64,000 nucleotides of DNA. It comes from Capitulum mitella. Taxonomy: Eukaryota; Arthropoda; Thecostraca; Pollicipedomorpha; Pollicipedidae. The stretch spans positions 682,001 to 746,000 of the forward strand of contig CP099841.1 of NCBI GenBank assembly GCA_030062745.1. Reading direction: 5' to 3'. The notes beneath the pieces are model-generated. The model searched no databases. It saw only the letters and a list, made by a program, of their open reading frames with translations, and was not told the origin of the DNA. Position numbers and translations under genes: made by a program. Below are positions 12,494-23,690 of the stretch, one piece after another (the stretch's first letter is position 1; the number at the start of each line of letters is the position of its first letter).

Positions 12494-14175
12494 TTAACCC
12501 TATTCCCGGCAGGGGGGGCTAAATCCGCCCCCCCTCGGGTTTTTTGCTTGCCAATTCCAGGCTTTTTAACGCAGCCTCACGAAACTTGGTCACTTTTTCT
12601 AGCTATTTTTTCAACGCGCCGTGACAAAATTTCAAAATTCTACTTTCCTCAGGAGCGGAGCCAGGCAACGTTTTATGGGAGGCACCTCATGTAATTTTTG
12701 ACCTTGTTGAGGGTAAAAGAAAAATGACTGCCAAAAACAGAGTTTTTAAGATAGAACTTAAAACTTTGAATGGATGTATAGCTAAATAGTTGGGCAATGT
12801 GCAGATGTAATTTCGTTTATCTGAGGTCATGAGGAAATGAACTAAATAAAGTGCACTTAGTCTATTACACCCTGCTGTTTAAATTGCTTTATGTCATGCC
12901 AGTACATAAATGAAGTAATAATCCTGCTGCATAGCTTTGTGATACCTATCAACTACGCACTACCTGATTGCTTCTTACCCACACACACAAAGAGAAGTGC
13001 AGAGACATGCAACATGGAGTACCATTTTGTGAATTATTTTTGCACCTTGCGTCGATTTCTAAACCTAGGGTCACCTCAGGCCATTGACCTAGGCCAGAAA
13101 AATAATGGCTCTGTCCCCAGAAATAAAAACGATATATCTTTTTGTAGACTTTGTCGGTTGGTATGAAACTTGCCAGGTTCGTAGTACTGAGAAAAGGAGC
13201 AATTCTGCTATTTCGAATATTTTGGAAAAGTGAATGGATGTATAGTTAAATAGTTGGGCAATTTGCAGATGTAATTTCGTTTATCTGAGGTCACTTTACA
13301 AGGTCAGGTCAAGGTCAAAAGTCAAAATTTGTTTTTTTCCATTTTTTTTCGGCGCCGTTTTTTGAAATGCCAAACCCGGAGTATGTATGACGTAGAAGGG
13401 TGCCCTCTACTTGCGTACCAAGTTTCAGCCTGATATCAGGTCAGGTCACGGAGCTATGACCTAAAATGTCAGTGCGCGTACCCTCTATCGCAATAGCCAT
13501 AAAATGAAACTTTTGAAATAGAGTGAATTCAAACCATTGAAAATGTTCACTGATAACATTAAATGCACGCCAGATCATTCCAATTGACCCACAAGGTCAC
13601 TGGAGGTCATTTAAGGTCAAAGGTCACAAGTTGATCTGAAGAACGTTTGACCATGATAGTTCCCCCTTTTTCATGTCCCTGGCACTGCCTATGCTAAGAT
13701 TATACAAACATTATTATGCGATTTTTACTTCTTTAGCATAGCATGACTAGCAGAAGCCAAAAAAGTGCTTTTGGATTTTTTGTTCATTCTATTTGTTAGA
13801 AAACTAATCCTCCTATTTTTGAAACCCTGTGAACGCCCACGAATTTTCTCAAAATTTCGGATTTGTGCACCCGTGGTAAAAGCCCTATCCATAATCTCTC
13901 GATTCATGCCAATTTCATTGAAATCGGTCGATAAACAACGGAGTTATAAGAAGTCCAAAAGTATCCCCATTTTGAAATTTTTGTCCCCCTGTATCCACAC
14001 CTTTCAAAAATTTTGAAAATTTGTTTTTATAAAAATGTAGCTCATGTCATGGCAAATCGATTGCCGTTTGTTGCGATGAAATCGGACCAGTAGTTCTCGA
14101 GATCTCAGGGGGGCCGAATCCACCCCCCCTGCCGGGAATCGACCATACCGTCTAGCCCTCCGGGAATAGGGTTAA
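12494..14175. mobile_element. Non-coding piggyBac-like TTAA element, copy 1 (1.68 kb)
   Basis: Bounded by TTAA on both sides, with inverted ends reading TTAACCCTATTCCCGG from the left and the same (one mismatch) from the right on the minus strand. Subterminal G/C runs follow (GGGGGGCTAAATCCGCCCCCC at the left, its counterpart at 14107-14130). There is no transposase. It sits inside the piggyBac transposase pseudogene. It matches copy 2 at 25572-26787 along its length except for a 464-bp insertion (about 12830-13293). Confidence 0.88.
12830..13293. repeat. 464-bp insertion in TTAA element copy 1, with about 60 bp duplicated
   Basis: The segment from TGAATGGATGTATAG to CTGAGGTCA occurs at about 12768-12829 and again at about 13231-13293, while element copy 2 has it once. 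The extra DNA between (about 12831-13230) closely matches 16987-17390 elsewhere in the window. The length difference between copies (1682 minus 1216) equals the insertion to within 2 bp. Confidence 0.75.
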
Positions 14176-15412
14176 GCAGCTTGGGCTGCGGCACTTCCAC
14201 ACACTTCTTTTTGTCCCATCATAACGGTACGTCGGAGCCACCGGATCCACCTTATCAAAGTTAATCATGACGTAAAACACTTTATTGTCCTTCCGCCTCA
14301 CCAGCAGCACCTCGTATGTCGTGTCGAAGTGTTGTTTGTGGGTCCCGCGCCTTTTCTTAATCATGGCCTTGAACGATGTGACGGCGCGCTCATCCAGCCT
14401 GTTCTCCCGAGCAATGCTAGTGGCGTGCAGGCCACGACCCTCCAGCACCGTCAGCAGCGCCCGCGATGTGAACAGGTTGTCGAAGAACAGCCTGTGGGCG
14501 CCGGTGTCGGTGACTGCGCCGATCGTGTCGATCACCACACGAGTTCCCTGGGTAAGATCCTGCAGTTCCGGCCGCTGCTCCTTGCCACAGTACATGTCAG
14601 TCTTGTAGCAGTACCCTTCACTGCCACTCAGCGCCCACAGTTCATAACCGAATCTGATCGGTTTGCCTCGCTAAACTGTATGAGGTCGTGGTGGCCGCAA
14701 TACCGCCCCATCATCTCGTACACTGTCAGATCTTCCTCAAACACGTTGAACTGCTGAAACGACGCGTTCAGGAGGTCCAGCAGTGGACGCACCTGAAAGC
14801 TCGGTCTTGAAGCTAGGGCTGCGGCCCAGGTAGCCTGGAGTCATCCTGTACATGGAGATACGACTTTATCTTCATGAACTGGCTCCGAGGCATGGCGTTC
14901 CGGATGCTGTGTGCTGGATGTCCATTGCTTCGGACCAGTACATCCTTTCGTTTGGCATCTTGCGTCTTGCAGTATCCTGAGTACAGGAGCACATCGAGGA
15001 ACGCTTTCAGTTCGTTCTCTCCCAGTTGGAACTGAGGGTCGTTCTTGATTTCATGGGCACACCTTGGCGTTCCGATGAGCATGTGCTGGATAACGACGTC
15101 GTTGAAAAGCTGCTCAAAAATTTCCACTGCGGTTTCTGGGCCCAGCTGATTGGCCAGGGCCTGGCGATTTTTGGTAGCCTCTTCCGACATAGCACCTCAT
15201 TCAGAATGCTTCTGATTCATTGGCTTGCAAACCGGTGCTGATTTTTCGAATTTTCGCTTTTTCTTCGCTGGGGCGGCGGGCTTGTCGCCCACTTCCTCGC
15301 GGCTAAAGTGCTCTTCCCACTGTACTAGGTGCATCTTCCACGACGGCTGGTCCAGTTCCGTCATCATCAGCCTTATCCTCGTCACTTCGGTCATTCTGCA
15401 CCGTCGGGGCAA

Positions 15413-16986
15413 TATTCACCAGTTCTCGTCATCACACAGCTCATCATCGTTCATTATCAGCTCAGCCGCTTCTTGCATTGTAACGCACTGAACACGCGGC
15501 ATGGTGGGGTATTTCGCTGACCGCAGAAGAAGACACGAGTGATACCCACGGTTAATCACTGACCACCGTCACTGTTTCCGGTGCTCGTCCCGTCTCTCCT
15601 CTGCATTCCATAGCCGTCCCCCACCCCAGCTCCGCGCGACCGCCCACACCCGCACTTGACGCAGGCGCCCGTGCGACCAAAATTGGTCGGTATAATTTTG
15701 GTGTCTACTGCGCGGTATATTTGCCAATGAATAGCACCTTTGCATGTACGACTCAAGCTCTACAAGCGTCTGTTTTTTCGCCCACCGATATGTAGGTTTC
15801 CATTGACGCCCAGAAAGTTTTCAAATACGCATATAAATACTCATGAATCACAAGATGGCAAAATCACTAACTTTACTCCTGTTTATTTTCCCCTTAGACG
15901 GTAAATGGCACATTTTTGCATAGCTAGGGCGACTGCTGCTGACATCCTGGTGGGATATTGTCCTGAATGGAAATTGCCAGATGGACAGCACTTTGAAATG
16001 ACCGTCCAAAAATAAGCCGCCGGCCTAAAACGGGATATCCAGCACAGTTCCAAGGAGCACACAAAATAAATGTGATTCTGACTCCAAGAAGTTCGTGCCA
16101 TTTCTGGGGGAAAAGATTTTAATGCCACATCACTCGGTGAAAGGCACGGCAAATCGCGCAACGCACTGTACGACGAAGACGTTAGCCACCAGCGCCAGCT
16201 ACGAAACGTTGACAATGGCGTCTGTCGGAGAGGCAGGCCCGTCTGGCCTCGGCCTGAGCATGTGTGTATTCGACGCATGCACGATTAGCAATCTGATTTC
16301 ATTAGCACTCAACATTTCAAAATGAGATTGAGTCCTGTCTCGCTGATCTTGTTGAAATACAGTCTGAATGTGACCTGCGTGTTTCCCTCTTCCCATGGAA
16401 GGACAACGGTACCGAACGAGCCGAACTCACCTTCAGTCGAAAATTCCTAAATCACTCTCGATAGTAATATTTCACGTTAGAAATATCAGCACATATTCCC
16501 TGTTACATCTTGCAAAAAAGAAAATCGTGAATTGCAATTCGTATTTGTTTGGAGGTCATGGAAAATGAGCAGCGTGATCATGACGTCTCAGTCACCGACC
16601 TTAGAAAGTGTATGTGCTCATCGCTGCCTTAGTTTTGCGATAAACGTCTTAAAAAACTCTAATCGAGACACAGCGGTGTTTTAAAGTGGGGCCTGATGCT
16701 TCTGGCACGAAACACACCTAACCGATGCATGAAAACGCACGTTCATGAGACAGAACTGGGTTAACGAGCAACCTTCCGGGGAAAGATAAGACCGGAAACT
16801 GTACCCCTGAGTGGCATCATCGCTGCTTGGGGTGAACGTCTTCCGATACTGCAACAGTCAATTCACTTTTCGGCCAAATGACACCTGATAAAAGCACCTG
16901 ACATTGGAGGTATTGCGTTTCGACACGCAGGAAGTCATACTAAAAGCCCGCATCATCAAAAAGGTTCGAAGCGAAAGAGGGCTTTG
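15413..16986. other. No gene recognised
   Basis: Sequence upstream of the piggyBac remnant, probably including its old 5' region. The outer inverted ends of that autonomous element could not be fixed. Open frames at 15883-16396 have no recognisable domain. Confidence 0.4.
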
Positions 16987-17390
16987 AGGAAATGAGCTAA
17001 GTAAAGTGCACTTAGTCCATTACATCCTGCTGTTTAAATTGCTTTATGTCATGCCAGTACATAAATGAAGTTATAATCCTGTTGGATAGCTTTGTGATAC
17101 CTATCAACTACGACACTACCTGATTGCTTCTTACCCACACACACAAAGAAAAGTGCAGAGACATGCAACATGGAGTAACATTTCATGAATTATTTTTACA
17201 CCTTGCGTCCATTTCTAAACTTAGGGTCACCTCAGGCCATTGACCTAGGCCAGGAAAATAATGGCTATGCCCCCAGAAATAAAAACGATATAACTTTTTG
17301 TAGAATTTGTCGGTTGGCATGAAACTTGCCAGGTTCGTAGAGTTGAGAAAAGCAGCAATTCTGCCATTTCGAATATTTTGGAGAAGTCCA
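16987..17390. repeat. Dispersed repeat matching the insert in TTAA element copy 1
   Basis: Runs from GAGGAAATGAGCTAAGTAAAG to GAATATTTTGGAGAAG and is about 90 percent identical by eye to 12831-13230, in the same orientation. No coding sequence. The flanks differ from those in the TTAA element, so this may be a fragment of a separate repeat family. Confidence 0.7.
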
Positions 17391-17906
17391 AGTCATTGAC
17401 CTTAGATCAGCCAAATTTCGGCTTTTTTGCGTTTGGTATTGAGATTATGGGATTGGGTCAGCGGTTTTAAAGCTTAAATATACGCCTTAGTGCTTGTTAA
17501 GTTAAGTCACTTGGGTACGTAACTGACCTGTGGCCACGGGTCAATTCACGCTTTATACCGAATTTTCAGCGGGAACATGGGTATCATCTCTGCGCGGGCT
17601 GCGGTGGACAAGTCCCCAACAGTTTTCCAGACGTGGTGATTTGTTACCCGTAATTTTTAAAGTGAGTATGTCTAGCCAAATATCGAATTTTTGCTGCAAA
17701 CGTGCGATCAAAGAGGACACTGGCCTGAGTTGTCATCGTATCATTCGTTTTCCCCAAATCGCCTCCGTTGACCTACGCCGGCCTAATATTTGCCCATATT
17801 TCCCATTACTCCAGCACAGTGCTGCCAGCACAGATTTATCGGTTTTACTCCAGCTCCTTTCCACCACTAAGTGGGACCGATAGCACCGATAACATATCCT
17901 TAGCCT

Positions 17907-18013
17907 CAGCGAATCATTTTTTGAGTTGCGAGCTCGTCAGCGATGACAGCAAACTGTGTCCAGCGAATCATCTTTCGAGCTGCGACCTGGTCGTCGACGA
18001 CAGCAGACTGTGA
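17907..18013. repeat. Imperfect 54-bp tandem duplication
   Basis: CAGCGAATCAT-TTTGAG-TGCGA-CT-GTC-GCGATGACAGCA-ACTGTG occurs twice in a row (17907-17960, 17961-18013). In one frame both copies stay open (SCELVSDDSKL then SCDLVVDDSRL) before a stop, but no gene context is visible. Most likely a local duplication. The rest of 17391-20168 holds nothing I recognise apart from a G run at 18244-18254. Confidence 0.6.
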
Positions 18014-20168
18014 ACACATCAAGCTCAGCACCCTGGCGGCCGAAGCCTTATAGAGGTATGTCGGTGAAAAATTTGTACACTGGAACGGGTTTTGACTGTC
18101 TGATTGCGAAGGTTTTATTGAATGATTTTTTGCGGACATTCTCCATCCCTGTGTACATGTCCCTAATGAGGTTATCTAATTGTTTATCTAACCTCGTAAG
18201 TATTTTGCTACATGATAGATATCCAGCAACTTCAGATAGCTAAGGGGGGGGGGGCATAGTGTTATCGGAATCCAAAGTTGGGTTTTCAAAATTTGCCAAG
18301 TTCCAGATTGGGAATTTGTTGAACAGAACATGTATTTTTCTGTAAAAGTTGAACAGTTTATTGCATATCAATTGCGAAAAAATGTGATGTTGAATGTTTT
18401 CTAATATTCTAAATGTAAACTTGGCTCAGTGCATCATACACAAGTGACATTTTGATACTGTTATTCAGTACCATAGCTAGCTAAGCTTGCCCCACCCCAA
18501 ACTGAGAAATATCCTGGGATTTCCTCAGACTTGGATCTTGGGCAGTTGTAGATACTCACATGCAGGATCTGAAAAACTTGCCATGTTTGTGTACTTGTAC
18601 TTCAGGGGATTTTGTTTTTCACGATGTGACTGAGCCAGATGGAAAGTTTTGTATGCCAGCACAAACCTAGTTAAAAAATAAATCTTCGTGAGTACAAAAG
18701 TTTGCAATTCACTTAGTAATAGTCCTAGTCAAAGATTTCTTGGAGTACGGCGGGCACGGATCGAGAATTTTCATCAGTATTCCGTGATAAGTTGTAAGGT
18801 CTTTTTTCTTTGGCTATTTCAAAGTGTTGTTTGGAATAATATGAATGGTTGCATTGTTAATGTTAGTGTTCTTCGCCCTGGCACCACGCTTATGTAGCTC
18901 AACAGTAAGGCTATTCCTCCTTGTTCAAACGTGCACGTCACTTGGGCATTCGCTCTGTTGTTCTTTTCTTTCATAGAAAATATTTGAATCTGGTTTTGAA
19001 ACCAATGTAAATAGTCAAGCCTGGCTGATGGGTGTCGGAACAAAAAGTTGACATGCAGTGTAGTGGCTGCCGTTTTGTTGACTGCTAGTGGTAAATGTAA
19101 AATTGACAACAGTCCATTTGCCATTTTAGCACATCAACCTCCCAGTCATCACGTGGCAGTTAACAAGAAGACATGCGCCAAATTGCTTGTTGATTTTTTG
19201 TCTTAGGACTTGACTAATGTCTAGATTAAACCTATTCAAGCAAAAAAACAGCAATGATGCAGTCACACGTACCATTGTTTTGTATGTTAATGTTATTGTG
19301 TAGTTTTATAAGTAATGCCCGCCAGTTAATGATGGGCAGACAATAGGTATTTACATGGGATACTAGCATCATCAGAATAATGGTGGCTATTTGCTTATTG
19401 AACATTTGAACATTGCTACCCATATCATTAACCCTGCTGCAAGAAATATATAATTGTGCAGATCTAACCATAAATGGTAAAGTGCGCATCAGAAGAATTA
19501 ACTTGCCTTTAGGTGATGGCTAATGCCCTTAGGCTAAATGGCACTATCATGAGGTCAGAGGTTACTGGCTTTATCAACTGGCATTTGGCCTCCCAGGCAT
19601 GAACAGAATAAACTGTTTCCATGGTAGCCCTACCAGAGATTGTAATATATGCATGAAGGCTATATTTCATTGTAAAGAACGTCAAAAGTAATACTGTTTG
19701 TGCAACATTACTCTGTTGACACCATCAGCAGTTATCGCAAACCTGTTGCAAACCTTGTGGGTGTGTTAAACAAGTGTGATGCCAGTTCAGAGATTAGCAA
19801 AAATGCTTCAGTTTACTTTCGGTGGCAACTGGCAAGGTGCAGATAAGCCTATTGACTAAATGTTGATGCCATCAGAATAGTTCAAATCTCAGACCAGCTT
19901 GTGGGTGTGCCAACTAACAAGTGACAGTAGTTTTAACAGGGCCATCTGGAACCCAGCTGATAACTCACATGTTGTCTCATTTTCATTGTACAATCACATG
20001 CTGAGCGTGTGACAGCATTGTCTGCTGGAATCAACAGATGATTGTGCTTGGCCGCTTACGGGCTACACGCTGTCATTCTGATATGCGGCGCATTTTCAAA
20101 TATAAGCTGGTCAGTCATCATACATGCCTACAACCAATTATTGTTTACAGGTTAGTCCCTTTGCACAG

Positions 20169-20410
20169 CCGAGCCAAGAGCAAGGTCGCCCTGCGACAAG
20201 AGAGAGGCTCCAAAGGGCTACCCGGACGTTGCGGAGATGCTCCGGCTGATGGTGGCCTTCAGCAAAGAGGCTTCCATCTCTGGTTGGCGTTTGAAGTTCT
20301 CCGATTGCCCAAGACGCATGCATTCCTGTGTAAATCCTGGTGTCCGACCATCGGCGAAGGACATCAGCTCGTTCAGGGAGCAACGTGAAGCCCATCGGAG
20401 GTATCACTGA
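20169..20410 (+). CDS. Orphan terminal coding exon candidate, unknown protein
   Basis: Following a pyrimidine-rich acceptor (CCCTTTGCACAG, ending 20168) a frame of 80 codons runs to TGA at 20408-20410. It contains KGYPDVAEMLRLMVAFSK, SGWRLKFSDCPRRMHSC and SFREQREAHRRYH. Amino-acid make-up and the local rise in GC look coding, and the stop is followed by a GC-rich 3' region. I do not recognise the family. No upstream exon was found, and an earlier acceptor at 20150 would put a stop in this frame. It could also be a remnant exon. Confidence 0.4.
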
Positions 20411-20820
20411 AGGCGGCCGCTGTCGCCATCGAGTCGCCGAGGAGTCTGCTCACCCGGCGCGGCAGGCACCGCCGCTGAGCTCGCCGAGGAGTTTGTACAT
20501 CCGGAGTGGCTAGCGCCGCCGCAACACGCCGAGCAGTTGGCGTTGCCCACGTCACCGCCGTACTGGCCGAGGAGTGCGCAGCCGGCGTCGCCGATGCCGC
20601 CGCGGAGCGCGCAGAGGGGTCGGCGCGACCGGAGCGGCCGGCGCCGTGAATGCGTCGGGACATCCAGCGCCGCCAGCACCGGCGGCAACCTGGCCGAGGA
20701 GTCGGCACATCAAGAGCTGCCGGCGCCGACGAGGAGTCTGCGCATCTGGAGCGGCCGGCGCCGCAGCAGCGCTCCGAGCAGTTGACGCTAGGGGAGGGGA
20801 GGGGAGGGGGGCGGGCTGTG
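20411..20820. repeat. GC-rich degenerate tandem repeat with G-rich end
   Basis: Repeats of (C/G)CCGAGGAGT(C/T)TG(C/T)-CATC-GGAG-GGC-GGCGCCG at uneven spacing near 20430, 20482, 20569, 20695 and 20738, closing with a GGGGAGGGGAGGGGAGGGGGG run (20791-20811) able to form a G-quadruplex. All frames are open over parts of it because of composition, so I do not call it coding. It may be the 3' untranslated region of the preceding exon. Confidence 0.5.
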
Positions 20821-22498
20821 GGTGCTCGGGCTCAAAGCACCTGGAGCACGCTCCGGGAAGCCGCTGCACCATGCATAATTAAGCTCTGGGAATCGTCGAC
20901 GAATGGCCCACGCAACGCATGATGGTACTAATCGTCGAACACTTCGGCCGAGTTACCCCCACCTGAAATAGGGTATTGTTTTTTGCATGTTATTTAGTAT
21001 TTTTTCACCTTGGCTGCACCTGGCATTGCCTGGTTTAACATATACCCTGAGATGGATTATGAAAATTGTCACCGGTGAATCGAATTTTCAAGTGTTTGGT
21101 TATGTAAGGGGGTTGCATTCTGATGTGCTGTATGAAAATGACTAATAACAATTATACGAATTGTCTACCTTACTGGCTGCTGTGAGCAGAAATCTGTTCA
21201 TAAATAAAAGAATGAACTGTCTCAGAGGAAGGAATAACCAATCTCACCCAAGCGTAGAACTGCCAGACTAAAGCCGACTTGGCAGTTAACACATTTCAAC
21301 TTGAACCTGGCTCTACCATCTGCAGTCAGTTTACATTGCAAATGATATCAAGTGCAGGTGGCGCCTAAAGCCAAGGGTGAAGTTTGTTATTCAGTTGGGA
21401 GGTGGAGGCTTCAGCCCACAACCTTGGTTCAAGCCCCCTCCCAACTTTGGGAACAAAATGGGTAAGTCGGGGGGAGAATTCTGTCTGTTGGTAGGATTAG
21501 CCATTTTCGTTGCTCAGCCCCCCCCCCCCAACATATTTCGCAAAACTACGCCCCATCTAGAACAAAGAAATGAGAAGGGTTCAGTGTTTGTTCAAACGAC
21601 TACCATTCACACCATGGGTGTAGCACTGCAACAAATTTTGGCACAAAAAACTCGTTCATCAGGCCACAAAATTTGACATAACGTATCTACAGCACATTAT
21701 TTTATGGAGCAGGAAAATACATGAATGGATCAAGATACTGGAATGGGGTCCCGTACCAATAATTTCCTTTGATATGGAAAGCTCCATACCAAAGGTATGC
21801 AAAGTTACCCTTGGTTGAGACTGCCGGTAACCATTTGTAACCCAAGATGACTACATGAACATGTGATCATTCTGTGATCTTTTGTCTCGGCTGCACTATT
21901 TCTTGCATCACGTACTGATCGTTTCCAGCCCGCTAATTTGTTGCTTTTGCTACCGCCCCGTAGTGCTGTATTTACACCAGTACCTACAGCTATCGATATC
22001 GCGGATTTGGAAGAAATCGAAATCATATGAGTGATTGTTCGAAACCCCGAATGCGCTTTTCATTGACGTCATGAATCATGGAAGGGGTCGAGTATCCGCT
22101 GGAATGTCTTTGGAAAACTGAAAAGATTAGATACATTCCCTTTAAGGTGCCGAATAGGTATTTCCTATTGGCAATGCTATCTTCAGCTCTGGAATGTAAC
22201 AGCACGGATTTTAACTGTACTTTGTCGTGCAACGCACGAACAAATTGCGCCCCAACCTACCTATTCTTGGTGCAATGCAGTTAGCTTGTCCCCCTCAATT
22301 TCTGAACCGTGACCATGTTGCATGCAACACATGCTACCGAGTATAAGTAATACGTGATTCACATCCACTTATACATGGTAAGATCTTAAAATTACTTGCC
22401 AAGTGTGACCAACGCCCATTTGACCTAAGATAACCTTATTTGACCTTTTGAGATATTACTCTTCTTTGCAATACGATCACAATATGTATAGTCACAAG
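20821..22498. other. No gene recognised
   Basis: Ordinary AT-richer non-coding sequence with a C run at 21520-21529. The open frames seen here have no recognised motif. Confidence 0.4.
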
Positions 22499-23690
22499 CA
22501 TAGGTGGGCATCGTTACTAAAAAATGTAACTTCGTTACTCGTTACTACGTTACTCGAAAAAGCCAGTCCATTACTCGTTACTCCGCTACTCTGCCTTAAA
22601 AAGTAACGGAAGTTACCGTTACTCCGTTATTCCGTTACTTTTGAAATACAGTGAAAACCAAGCGAACGCGGGTTTTATGTCTTTTATGCTGCTTTGTGGT
22701 TGTAAAACGCATTCCATATACAAAGGAAAGAAACAAAAAGCGCTTACCCCAAACACTCCGCTAGCTGCCCACTGCCCTCACCAGCCGTTGTAGAGTCGGC
22801 GGCGCCGGGACAACGGCCGCGGCGGGTATTCTACCACTGTGTTAGCCACAATGTTCAAACCAACGAATTCTTGTTCATTGCCCGCGGCGCCGACGGAGCG
22901 GGAACAACCGGCGCTGGAGCGGACGCATGCAAAATGCGACAAACAGCGGACATCTATTGACTGGGTTTGATCAACAATGCCTCTCGAAGTATCCGCCCTG
23001 AACATAATGGTCTCCGTTCAGAGCTCGTTTCGGTCTCGCGAACTTCTTGTTTTGTTTTTAAATTATGTGTGTGTATTAGTTTGTGTACGTGCGCGTGCGT
23101 GGAGGTAAGATTCCTGATACCCCTGACGTTTTTTTAATACCAAACGACGAAGGACTAAAAAAAAACATGACTGATATGGATTTTATTATTGTGAAATAAA
23201 AGACTAAAAAAGGTGCTTTAGTACCTCTTTACCACCCCTGAAAAGACAAATTAGCTATAAAAACATGGTCATAAGTAAGATGCAACGGAGGATGTTAGCC
23301 GTTCACAAGTGGAACATTTTGGAACGATGACATGACCTGACCTGACCCCTGTGAAAAGCCAAAATTGATGTCAATGAACTCGCTATTGTCTTACGGTTCA
23401 GTATATGTCGCTTAAGTTCAGCTTTTTAGGGACAAGGTATTGTGTCTATTTACCTAATTCCAAGGACGTGTTTTGACCTTTCATGGCGTCTGGTGGCCTC
23501 AAAATTGACCTGAAAAACTCTTGAATGTTTTTGTCTCGGTTTGACAAAACCTTTCCGCCGGTGTTTTCCTTTCTTCCGTGCAATATATGGGAGCCGAGAT
23601 CCTGGGAGGTGCGGAAATCCGCGCCCCCCCCCCTCCGGCCGGGCAAAGGGCATTCTTAGCCCGGCCGGTGACGGGTTAAAAACACTTCAT

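Larger units (their letters stand above)
12088..15412 (-). pseudogene. Decayed piggyBac-type transposase, interrupted by a TTAA element
   Basis: Minus-strand remains of a piggyBac/PGBD-family DDE transposase in several frames. The N-terminal part (15412-15197, 15190-14813) holds a basic KKKRKFEK and QFQLGENELKAFLDVLLYSG. The middle (about 14800-14600) reads VYEMMGRYCGHHDL and, in another frame, KPIRFGYELWAL. The segment 14595-14152 has the catalytic-type FFDNLFTSRAL and a strand ending VPQPKLL. At that point the TTAA element 12494-14175 is inserted, and the gene resumes at about 12493 with GSVDLHDLLLGQ, SIRGKKWYW and LDMAVLNSW, ending near KKCVECDV, part of the usual Cys-rich C-terminus. Damage: at least two frame changes, an in-frame stop after LLLGQ, and a Tyr where the first catalytic Asp (the family's DE-M/L-M/V motif) is expected. 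An AATAAA on the minus strand just past 12088 may be its old poly(A) signal. Confidence 0.85.

Noticed and set aside
14285..14757. Plus-strand frames of 107 and 142 codons
   Set aside because: Antisense shadows of the piggyBac transposase remnant.
20373..20922. Several overlapping GC-rich frames of 80-111 codons on both strands
   Set aside because: Open in all frames because of composition and short repeats; Arg/Ala-rich peptides with no domain.
22850..22960. hAT C-terminal dimerisation trace (SSAGCSRSVGAAG on the minus strand)
   Set aside because: The pattern fits only loosely and the following residues do not; kept as a hint for the hAT call but not as its own feature.
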